Shown here in pieces: positions 1 through 4,893 of a DNA stretch of 6,241 bases; positions within the stretch are counted from its first letter, which is position 1; every line of letters starts with the position of its first letter. Under the pieces are notes generated by a model, which was given only the letters and a program-made list of their open reading frames with translations, did no database searches and was not told where the DNA came from. This DNA is from CAZERT01 sp964630015 (GTDB lineage: Bacteria; Patescibacteriota; Microgenomatia; UBA10105; UBA927). The stretch covers positions 1 through 6,241 of the forward strand of contig CAZVTJ010000054.1 of NCBI GenBank assembly GCA_964630015.1. The letters are read 5' to 3'. The translations under genes and the position numbers were made by a program.

Positions 1-318
1 ATCGCAAAACCGATCCTTATAGTAATTATCGGAATTCTCCTGGCTGCATTCGGACTGGAATCAACCAATAACGATTGGGATTTAGGAAAACTTCTTTCCG
101 GCTCATCTCCCGCTGAAGCGAAAGTCATGCGGGATAAGGAAGGAAATGTAGTAACGAGTGGCGGGAAGTATACGGATGAATATAACTGCGATGATTTTAA
201 AACCCAGGATGAAGCGCAACGGTTTTTTGATAAGGCCGGTGGAACGTCAAAGGATACCAATAGATTGGATGGTGATAAAGACGGTATTGCATGCGAAAGT
301 TTGCCGAAAGAAAAATAA
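1..318 (+). CDS. Membrane-anchored excalibur-domain protein (5' partial)
   Basis: The reading frame is open from base 1 to the TAA at 316-318 and gives 105 residues. No start codon is convincing at the left edge, so the gene begins upstream. Residues 1-18 are hydrophobic (IAKPILIVIIGILLAAF), which looks like an N-terminal anchor or signal peptide. A short polar linker follows, and residues 57-102 form an excalibur domain: YNCDDF (61-66), TQDEAQ, FF, GG, then the hallmark D90-x-D92-x-D94-G95-x-x-C98-E99 with LP after it. C63 and C98 are the conserved cysteine pair. In the family, the D-x-D-x-D-G loop resembles an EF-hand Ca-binding loop, and the domain sits outside the membrane in surface proteins and some nucleases. 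No nuclease domain is visible here, but the missing 5' part could hold more. The next gene starts 42 nt downstream on the same strand. The domain call is firm; the protein's function is unknown. Confidence 0.88.
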   Translation: MAKPILIVIIGILLAAFGLESTNNDWDLGKLLSGSSPAEAKVMRDKEGNVVTSGGKYTDEYNCDDFKTQDEAQRFFDKAGGTSKDTNRLDGDKDGIACESLPKEK

Positions 319-360
319 CAGCAGACGATCTTCTTTTGCGATTTTTATTGGGCAGCTTAT

Positions 361-1005
361 ATGTCAGGAAAAATCCGCAGCATAGGAATCATAGTTTTTC
401 TTTTGTTGATTCTTCCCTTTGGTGTATGCGCACAGGATGTCCTGACCGGTGAACAAATCAAGGGAATGACGGTTGCACAGGTCGCAAAGGCGTATGCGAT
501 TGACAGCGCCGAATTTATCCGTGCGTTATCTTCCCAAAGCGGCATTCGGGGAATAACCCGGGAGACACAGTTTTCCCTGCTTCATGATAATTATGGACTT
601 ACATCCAATAAGGTCAAAATAATAGCGGAAGCAGTTAGAGAGGGGAAAGCAGGTGCACTACCGGTGCAAAAAGTTGCCTTTCAGAAAAAAGGATATTCGC
701 TTCCCGGGATATCCGGGGTGTTGCTGCTGGCGTACCTTATCAGTCTTTTTCTGGTAAAAAAAGGCGTATTGTCTCTTGTTACACAACGCAGATTGTGGAA
801 CAGTGCCATGGGAATATTTTTTACCGGTACCGCAACATTGGGACTTATTCTGGTACTTCGGATTTCGTACGGAGTAAATATCGAATTGCCGATGAATATA
901 TTGTACTGGCATGTGCAGGCGGGTATTGCATTTTCGGCAATCGCTCTATTTCACATCCTGTGGCATGCTACGTACTTTCGTGCATTCTTTCCGAAAAAGA
1001 AATAA
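361..1005 (+). CDS. Secreted/membrane protein with helical N-terminal module and His-rich three-helix membrane domain (DUF4405/cytochrome b561-like?)
   Basis: 214 residues. A signal peptide (hydrophobic 8-22, VCA|QD cleavage near 24/25) precedes a soluble part at about 27-95 made of two short helical units. One begins IKGMTVAQVAKAYAIDSAEF; the second, around 67-93, contains LLHDNYGLTSNKV and AEAVRE. This resembles the 'MTLxEvAxxyGipxxE...' module that I recall beside DUF4405-like membrane domains. Membrane helices are predicted at about 114-132, 147-167 and 182-202. The last helix carries W183-H184, then H198 and H202 (H-x13-H-x3-H), which could be heme ligands as in b561-type proteins, although no matching His lies in the other two helices. 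ATG 361 is the only plausible start after the upstream stop at 318. No strong Shine-Dalgarno is seen, so coupling to the excalibur gene is possible. The gene is real; the heme or electron-transfer role is inference and weak. Confidence 0.78.
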   Translation: MSGKIRSIGIIVFLLLILPFGVCAQDVLTGEQIKGMTVAQVAKAYAIDSAEFIRALSSQSGIRGITRETQFSLLHDNYGLTSNKVKIIAEAVREGKAGALPVQKVAFQKKGYSLPGISGVLLLAYLISLFLVKKGVLSLVTQRRLWNSAMGIFFTGTATLGLILVLRISYGVNIELPMNILYWHVQAGIAFSAIALFHILWHATYFRAFFPKKK

Positions 1006-1018
1006 TTACGACCAATTC

Positions 1019-1048
1019 TTGTCTCGGTTAACAGAAACATGATACAAT
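1019..1048 (+). promoter_or_regulatory. Predicted sigma-70-type promoter of the RRM gene
   Basis: The -35 box TTGTCT (1019-1024) is separated by 18 nt from the -10 box TACAAT (1043-1048). An extended -10 TG lies at 1040-1041 (TGaTACAAT). The predicted transcription start is near 1055, giving a leader of about 90 nt before the ATG at 1145. The call rests on sequence match only. Confidence 0.6.
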
Positions 1049-1086
1049 CCCTCTAGTTTTGAAAGATTGTTCCGGCGTGCCGTCAG

Positions 1087-1147
1087 TATGGGTATTTTTA
1101 CGTACGGTTTTAGGAAACGTCTGTCAGGACAGAAAGGTATACCCATG
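1087..1147 (+). promoter_or_regulatory. Leader inverted repeat that can mask the RRM gene start codon
   Basis: ATGGGTAT at 1088-1095 is the exact reverse complement of ATACCCAT at 1139-1146, and 1087/1147 can add a U-G pair. The right arm covers the AT of the start codon at 1145 and ends next to the Shine-Dalgarno AGAAAGG (1131-1137). Within the loop, TCTGT (1120-1124) pairs with ACAGA (1129-1133) around a 4-nt loop, involving the first bases of the Shine-Dalgarno. GTTT/AAAC (1107-1110/1115-1118) can form another small hairpin. Folded, this would limit ribosome access, as in RNA thermosensors or cold-shock leaders. The pairing is directly visible; regulation is inferred. Confidence 0.4.
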
Positions 1148-1519
1148 GCAAAACGATTATTTGTCGGAAGCCTCCCATATACAACAACCCAGGAAGAGCT
1201 GGAGCAGCTGTTTGCGCAAGTCGGTCCAACAGCATCAGTATCGGTCATTACCGATAAATTTACCGGTCGAAGCAAAGGATTTGCATTCGTGGAAATGACT
1301 TCCGATGCGGATGCGGATGCCGTTATTGCACAATTTAACGGATACATGCTTGACGGTCGTGCACTTGTCGTCAATGAAGCACGTCCGAAGGAAGATCGCG
1401 GTGGCGGATTCCATCAAGGCGGAAACAGAGGTGGCTTCGGTGGCGGACGCGGAGGCGATCGCGGTGGATTTAACCGCGGTGGCGGACGCGGAGGCGATCG
1501 CGGTGGCCGCAGGTGGTAA
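1145..1519 (+). CDS. RRM-type RNA-binding protein with C-terminal RGG/glycine-rich tail
   Basis: 124 residues. One RNA recognition motif spans about 4-80: RNP2 is LFVGSL (5-10) and RNP1 is KGFAFVEM (44-51). The aromatic positions F6, F46 and F48 that stack on RNA bases are present. NGYMLDGRALVVNEARP closes the domain. Residues 84-124 are Gly/Arg-rich (repeated RGG, GGRGGDRGG) and end in RRW. This is the cyanobacterial Rbp / small bacterial RRM type. Such proteins bind single-stranded RNA in the cytoplasm and are often cold-induced, and the tail adds nonspecific RNA affinity. The start at 1145 is chosen because AGAAAGG (1131-1137) lies 7 nt upstream and the RRM begins at residue 4, as is usual. 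In-frame TTG 1067 and ATG 1088 would add 26 or 19 residues of non-family sequence and have poorer ribosome sites. The long leader, possibly structured, suggests post-transcriptional control. Confidence 0.93.
   Translation: MAKRLFVGSLPYTTTQEELEQLFAQVGPTASVSVITDKFTGRSKGFAFVEMTSDADADAVIAQFNGYMLDGRALVVNEARPKEDRGGGFHQGGNRGGFGGGRGGDRGGFNRGGGRGGDRGGRRW
1438..1506 (+). repeat. 30-bp exact direct repeat in the RGG-tail coding region
   Basis: Positions 1438-1467 and 1477-1506 are identical over 30 bp, offset by 39 bp (13 codons). Each encodes a GGGRGGDRGG-type segment. An in-frame internal duplication, prone to slippage or recombination, most likely built the tail. Confidence 0.9.
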
Positions 1520-1542
1520 TACCCACTAAGTAACCGCGCTTC

Positions 1543-1563
1543 TTTACGTTTCGTAAATTTCTT
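1543..1563 (+). terminator. Weak possible terminator after the RRM gene
   Basis: TTTACG (1543-1548) pairs with CGTAAA (1552-1557) around a TTT loop, followed by a short T-rich run (TTTCTT, 1558-1563). The stem is only 6 bp and AT-rich, so it may not be efficient. A larger imperfect inverted repeat (CACGATA 1564-1570 with TATCGTG 1601-1607) follows and overlaps the end of the convergent gene. The two genes converge in the 80-nt gap 1520-1599, which holds no coding sequence that I can see. Confidence 0.28.
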
Positions 1564-1599
1564 CACGATAGTTGTTTGTGGAGTAAAAAACGTGTGTGG

Positions 1600-2193
1600 T
1601 TATCGTGGGATAAAGACAGTTCGTGCGACGATCCGTTTGTTATCCGTATCTAAAAGAGCATATTCGATAAGCACCTTTCGTCCCTGGATGATTGCATGGC
1701 GGCAATCAATTCGGATTGATGGTTCAAACGGTCCGGATAACGATGGAACTGTATAACAAATACGGGATTGTTGTTTGGAAGTTGCCCGTAGTGATTCTCC
1801 CGGGGGAAGGGCAATGGTCCAAAGTCCGGAATTTGCAGAACGGATTGCATTATCAGCAGATAGCGTATAGGAAACGGTGAATGTATTCGCCTGCGGATCA
1901 ATAGCAGAAATAACCCCTTCTAAGGATTTGTTGTATAAAAATGATGCACCGACGGTTTGTTGAGGTGTTTTTCGCATGCCTTCATAGGTGCCCGCAAGTA
2001 ATATCAAAAAGACAGCGATAAAGCTTCCGAGTGCAAGAAAACTTGAAACTTTCTGTTTTGCTGTGCTTTGGGCAATGGCATCTGCTGGGTTCATTTGAAG
2101 GTCAGGGGAGTCTTTGGCCTTTTTCATGGAGAAGAATGATCGGTAATTCATCGGTTCTTCCGGTGGAACAAACATTGCTTTTATTCCATTCAT
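1600..2193 (-). CDS. Single-pass membrane protein of unknown function with small extracytoplasmic beta-type domain
   Basis: 197 residues, not recognised as a named family. The N-terminal ~50 residues are polar and cytoplasmic by charge. One membrane helix lies at about 51-68 (SFLALGSFIAVFLILLAG). The rest (about 85-197) is predicted outside the membrane and has a beta-strand rhythm: LEGVISAIDPQANTFTVSY (91-109), LWTIALPPGES, then GRKVLIEYALLD and RIVARTVFIP at the end. This rhythm recalls small OB/DUF5666-like barrels, but I cannot confirm it. Two cysteines (C146, C164) could form a disulfide. For the start, ATG 2193 has AAAGG (2198-2202) only 4 nt upstream, which is tight. ATG 2151 (residue 15), with GGAAG (2157-2161) 5 nt upstream, is a real alternative. 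The gene is divergent from rubrerythrin and converges on the RRM gene. Confidence 0.75.
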   Translation of the reverse strand: MNGIKAMFVPPEEPMNYRSFFSMKKAKDSPDLQMNPADAIAQSTAKQKVSSFLALGSFIAVFLILLAGTYEGMRKTPQQTVGASFLYNKSLEGVISAIDPQANTFTVSYTLSADNAIRSANSGLWTIALPPGESLRATSKQQSRICYTVPSLSGPFEPSIRIDCRHAIIQGRKVLIEYALLDTDNKRIVARTVFIPR

Positions 2194-2203
2194 ACTACCT
2201 TTG

Positions 2204-2233
2204 ACTGTACTGTAGGTTGGTATATGAAGTCAA
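2204..2233 (-). promoter_or_regulatory. Possible promoter of the single-pass membrane protein gene
   Basis: On the minus strand, TTGACT (2233-2228) lies 18 nt before TACAGT (2209-2204). A start near 2197 would leave almost no leader before ATG 2193 and would remove most of the Shine-Dalgarno. Either the mRNA is near-leaderless, translation starts at ATG 2151, or this is not the promoter. Confidence 0.35.
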
Positions 2234-2259
2234 ATGCCTGGGATTTTTCTTTATCACTC

Positions 2260-2287
2260 TTGCAACAGAGACGAAACTTGCTATCAT
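2260..2287 (+). promoter_or_regulatory. Predicted promoter of the rubrerythrin gene
   Basis: TTGCAA (2260-2265) is followed after 16 nt by TATCAT (2282-2287), with an extended -10 TG at 2279-2280 (TGcTATCAT). The predicted start near 2294 gives a leader of about 17 nt that begins just before the Shine-Dalgarno. No clear PerR/Fur-type operator palindrome is visible around it. Confidence 0.55.
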
Positions 2288-2310
2288 GCGGATGAAGGGG
2301 AGGGATATTC

Positions 2311-2895
2311 ATGAATAAAACACTCGAAGGGTTACTACAGGCATTTGTTGGGGAATCACAGGCAAGAAATAGATACACCTTCTATGCGTCAACTGCACGG
2401 AAGGAAGGGTATGAGCAAATTGCGGAAATTTTTTCCCTTACCGCAGAACAGGAACGGGAACATGCAAGCTGGTTTTACAAAATGATCATGGAAGTCAGCG
2501 CTGCGCTTAAAATTTCCGATAAGGAATTTTCCATTCAAACGGGTGTTCCGGTTATCCGGGCGACAACAATGGAAAACCTTCAGGCAGCTATTTCTGGCGA
2601 AACACATGAATATACCAGCATGTATCCGGAAATTGCGCGTCAGGCAAAAGCGGATGGTTTTGCGGCAATTGGGACGCGTGTTGCTTCCATTGCAATTGCA
2701 GAAAAACATCATGCAGAGCGGTACCAAAAACTCTATGAGATTTTGGATAACAAAACGATTTGGGAAAAGGACGAAAATGTATTCTGGGTGTGCCGGCAGT
2801 GCGGATATGTACATTTTGGCAAAAAGGCACCTGAGGCATGTCCGTCATGTGGCCACACAAAAAGCTTCTATCAGTTGATGTGTGAGACATATTGA
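2311..2895 (+). CDS. rbr: Rubrerythrin (diiron peroxidase with C-terminal rubredoxin domain)
   Basis: 194 residues, the normal length for a classical rubrerythrin. The four-helix ferritin-like domain (about 1-146) shows all seven expected diiron ligands: E15 (GES), E48 and H51 (E-x-x-H), E97 and E100 (E-x-x-E), E131 and H134 (E-x-x-H). The C-terminal rubredoxin-like domain has C161-x2-C164 and C177-x2-C180 for one Fe(Cys)4 centre. In the family, the rubredoxin site passes electrons to the diiron site, which reduces hydrogen peroxide to water in the cytoplasm. It is a typical oxidative-stress defence of anaerobes and microaerophiles. A strong Shine-Dalgarno GGAGG (2299-2303) sits 7 nt before the ATG and fixes the start. 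No rubredoxin, reductase or superoxide reductase gene adjoins it, so the electron donor is encoded elsewhere. Its stop is 5 nt from the stop of the convergent FecR-like gene. Confidence 0.96.
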   Translation: MNKTLEGLLQAFVGESQARNRYTFYASTARKEGYEQIAEIFSLTAEQEREHASWFYKMIMEVSAALKISDKEFSIQTGVPVIRATTMENLQAAISGETHEYTSMYPEIARQAKADGFAAIGTRVASIAIAEKHHAERYQKLYEILDNKTIWEKDENVFWVCRQCGYVHFGKKAPEACPSCGHTKSFYQLMCETY

Positions 2896-2900
2896 TTCGT

Positions 2901-4508
2901 CTATTCGGCTGTAAGCTCGATTTGGTTGCTGTAGGTACCGCATTTTCCGCCAAGATACTCACATACGCGCACAAAATAGCGGCCGGAACCTTTTTTGGGA
3001 TCTATGGTCCATGATCTTGTTTCAGGATTAGAATCATACGCCCATAGGTCATCGTCATTTCTGGGAGGGTATGTTGGTTGGTCATTTTTTGACCATACGA
3101 TCTTAAATCCCATCGACGAAGTTCCATTGAGACTCCATGATATGGATTTTCCCCCCGCTTGGGAAAGTGATATGGAAGTAACGCTTCCGGATGCCTGTTC
3201 CGAAGTTTTTTTCGGCGCCTGGACGCCGATATCATTACTGTATGTCGTGCATGAACCGTTTTTATACAAACATATCCGGAAGTGCCAGACTTTTCCGTCC
3301 GTAATTTCCCAAAATGCAGTTCGTTTTGCGGGGTCGATATATTGTGCGTCGTTCCCCGGATACACGGGATTTCCCGATTCATTTTTGATAAGCTTAAATC
3401 CATCGAATTCTTCGGTATTTTGTAGGGTAAATTCAAATTGAATACCATTCTCTTTTGTTGTTCCGGTTAGATATATCGAATCATTCTTATGTACTGTCGG
3501 TTTAAGCGTCGGTTTTATGGTTGGTTTGATCGTGGGTTTTGGTGTTGGAGTCTCCTTGGTTTTACGTACAACAGAAATGAATTTTTCTGCCTGTGTTCCA
3601 TACTGGTCGATAACTTTTACGGATATTGTGTTATTTCCAAACGAGGGTAATGGTACGGTTTTTTGAAAGGATGTGGTGGTTAATTCGTACGTTTCTCCAT
3701 TGATGATGAGTGTGGCATTCGGATCTGTTTTTCCTGAAACTTCAATCTGTTCTTTATCCGTTGTAAACCCATCGGATGGTGATGTGATGGTGAGTTGTGG
3801 GGGTGGAAGCGTTGCCAAAATACCGAGTGATTGTTTGTATTCATCATTTTTTTCATCCTGATTTTTATTCCACATGATGAATGCATCTTTTTTTACTTCC
3901 GATAGGGAAATATCCGTGACGGTATTTGCAGCCGTTTGGTTCTGTGAGTCCGCGACATAATATTTTTTCCCTTCAGGAACAACTACATCAAGATTGTTGC
4001 CTGTGATATGAACACTGCTTTCATATACTTCTACTCCTTTATCTTCTTGGGTGTTTGTTGTTTTGTATGCCGTCCCAAGCGATTGATAGGAAAGAGTATC
4101 TGTAGCTACCTCAAATATCCGTTGCGATGGAATAACTCTGGTATAAACGGACCCCTTAAGGTTTTTAATGATTATATGATTCGGGCGGAGACTTACAAAT
4201 GTTACGGTAGAGTTGGAAGCGAGTCGCACCGAACTGCCATCATCTATATTTACGATGGCTTTTCCGTTCCCGATAATTCTAATACCCATGCCTTCCACAA
4301 TGGTCATACCGGAATGCGCTGTTTTCCAACCATCTGTTGTATTCGACTGATATTCCGTTTCTCCCTCGGAAAATAATAATTCTGCTCCAAGAACGGAGGG
4401 TCGAGAGATGAGGGTTAGTATTTGTTTCCCGAAAGCCGCGTAAAGCGAAACGAGAGTAATAAAAAGAAGAATAAAAACAAGAAGAAATTGTGATTGTTTT
4501 GTGGGCAT
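2901..4508 (-). CDS. Secreted/anchored multidomain protein: FecR-like domain, Ig-like domain, Pro/Thr linker, two Cys-paired C-terminal modules
   Basis: 535 residues. An N-terminal hydrophobic segment (about 7-26) exports or anchors the protein. Residues about 60-185 look like a FecR domain: GMGIRIIGNGKAIVNIDDGS followed by VRLASNS, then a beta-rich stretch (GSVYTRV, FEVATDT, GTAY, VEVYESSVHITG) ending near VVVPEGKKYYV. Residues 237-315 form an Ig/glucodextranase-B-like domain (LTITSPSDGFTTD, VSGKTDPNATLIINGE, NNTISVKVIDQYG). A KPTI-repeat linker (319-339) leads to two related modules, about 344-430 and 442-533. Each holds GFK, P-x-YP, a Trp, a Cys pair seven residues apart (C413/C420, C516/C523) and YSN. 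These are the only four cysteines in the protein. In known systems FecR works with an ECF sigma factor and a TonB receptor; neither is nearby, so a signalling role is not supported, and a structural or binding role at the surface is more likely. No Shine-Dalgarno precedes ATG 4508; see the adjacent promoter. Confidence 0.85.
   Translation of the reverse strand: MPTKQSQFLLVFILLFITLVSLYAAFGKQILTLISRPSVLGAELLFSEGETEYQSNTTDGWKTAHSGMTIVEGMGIRIIGNGKAIVNIDDGSSVRLASNSTVTFVSLRPNHIIIKNLKGSVYTRVIPSQRIFEVATDTLSYQSLGTAYKTTNTQEDKGVEVYESSVHITGNNLDVVVPEGKKYYVADSQNQTAANTVTDISLSEVKKDAFIMWNKNQDEKNDEYKQSLGILATLPPPQLTITSPSDGFTTDKEQIEVSGKTDPNATLIINGETYELTTTSFQKTVPLPSFGNNTISVKVIDQYGTQAEKFISVVRKTKETPTPKPTIKPTIKPTLKPTVHKNDSIYLTGTTKENGIQFEFTLQNTEEFDGFKLIKNESGNPVYPGNDAQYIDPAKRTAFWEITDGKVWHFRICLYKNGSCTTYSNDIGVQAPKKTSEQASGSVTSISLSQAGGKSISWSLNGTSSMGFKIVWSKNDQPTYPPRNDDDLWAYDSNPETRSWTIDPKKGSGRYFVRVCEYLGGKCGTYSNQIELTAE
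2910..3479 (-). repeat. Tandem pair of Cys-containing modules within the FecR-like protein
   Basis: Protein-level duplication: residues 344-430 (bases 3479-3219) and 442-533 (bases 3185-2910). Matching positions are GFK 370/467, P-x-Y-P 381-384/478-481, W400/W500, FRIC/VRVC with C413/C516, G418/G521, C420/C523 and TYSN 422-425/525-528. The shift grows from 97 to 103 residues through two small insertions. DNA identity is low, so the duplication is old and not a recent copy. Confidence 0.8.
3492..3554 (-). repeat. Degenerate 12-bp repeat encoding a KPT(I/L) linker
   Basis: Residues 319-339 of the FecR-like protein read as repeated K-P-T-[I/L/V] units (PTPKPTIKPTIKPTLKPTV), encoded by degenerate 12-bp repeats. 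Such Pro/Thr-rich stretches are extended spacers in surface proteins, here separating the Ig-like domain from the paired C-terminal modules. Confidence 0.8.
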
Positions 4509-4516
4509 ATGAAATT

Positions 4517-4545
4517 AGTATAGGAATCATCAGGAAATTATGCAA
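4517..4545 (-). promoter_or_regulatory. Predicted promoter of the FecR-like gene, giving a near-leaderless mRNA
   Basis: On the minus strand, TTGCAT (4545-4540) is followed after exactly 17 nt by TATACT (4522-4517). Transcription would start near 4510, one to three bases before ATG 4508. No Shine-Dalgarno-like purine run lies between the -10 box and the ATG, which agrees with leaderless initiation. Confidence 0.6.
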
Positions 4546-4558
4546 TTTTTTCGATACC

Positions 4559-4567
4559 TGATATGCT
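4559..4567 (+). promoter_or_regulatory. Possible extended -10 element of mscL
   Basis: TGaTATGCT (4559-4567) matches an extended -10. The corresponding -35 region (about 4538-4544) is poor and overlaps the -35 of the divergent FecR-like promoter, so the two may compete for polymerase. The start would be near 4574, just ahead of the mscL Shine-Dalgarno (4578-4582). Confidence 0.4.
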
Positions 4568-4589
4568 TTTATTCAAAGGAGGGGTTAGT

Positions 4590-4892
4590 ATGAAGGGTTT
4601 TATAGATTTTATCCGCGAACAGGGAGTTGTCGGGCTTGCAGTCGGGTTTATTCTGGGTGGCGCAGTGTCTAAAGTTGTTTCTGCGCTTGTAACCGATATC
4701 ATCAATCCGGTAATCAGTATCATTACCGGTGCAGCCGGAAACCTGAAGGATGCAGTTCTTAAAATCGGACCCGTAAAACTATTGTGGGGTGATTTTTTGA
4801 ATACCTTTATCGACTTTCTTGTTATTTCCGCAGTCGTATACTTTGGCGTCAAACTGTTGCGGCTGGAAAAACTGGATAAAAAGAAGTCTTAA
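4590..4892 (+). CDS. mscL: Large-conductance mechanosensitive channel MscL (short form)
   Basis: 100 residues. The N-terminal amphipathic segment (MKGFIDFIREQG) leads into TM1 (about 13-45), which has the small-residue pore-lining pattern GLAVGFILGGAVSKVVSALV and then D36-I-I-N39-P40, the MscL signature end. A short extracellular loop (about 46-66) precedes TM2 (about 69-90, FLNTFIDFLVISAVVYFGVK) and a basic end (KLDKKKS). In the family, homopentamers in the inner membrane open under tension and release solutes on hypo-osmotic shock. Most MscL proteins are about 120-150 residues; this one lacks most of the C-terminal helical bundle and has a reduced loop. The start at 4590 is set by a strong AAAGGAGG (4575-4582) placed 7 nt upstream. 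In-frame ATG 4563 lies upstream of that site and would translate through it. The stop is 1 nt from the convergent trmH stop. Confidence 0.92.
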   Translation: MKGFIDFIREQGVVGLAVGFILGGAVSKVVSALVTDIINPVISIITGAAGNLKDAVLKIGPVKLLWGDFLNTFIDFLVISAVVYFGVKLLRLEKLDKKKS

Positions 4893-4893
4893 G

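Noticed and set aside
1067..1144. N-terminal extension of the RRM protein from TTG 1067 or ATG 1088
   Set aside because: The extension is not RRM-family sequence, the Shine-Dalgarno at 1131-1137 clearly serves ATG 1145, and the region reads better as a leader.
2389..2974. Minus-strand open frames (141 and 128 codons) opposite rubrerythrin
   Set aside because: They are antisense to a certain rubrerythrin with all metal ligands intact; their compositions are Cys/His/Phe-rich as expected of antisense shadows.
2995..3448. Open frames of ~148 codons on both strands inside the FecR-like gene
   Set aside because: They lie fully within the 535-residue frame, have no recognisable domain or ribosome site, and their translations look like out-of-frame noise.
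3492..3554. Short-period repeat as a CRISPR or tandem-repeat locus
   Set aside because: The 12-bp periodicity is explained by KPT(I/L) codons in the protein linker; there are no spacers.
4563..4589. mscL start at ATG 4563
   Set aside because: It would put the strong AAAGGAGG inside the gene; ATG 4590 at 7-nt spacing matches the usual MscL N-terminus.
4888..4893. CTTAAG palindrome at the mscL/trmH junction as a terminator
   Set aside because: It is 6 bp with no loop and no following T-run.
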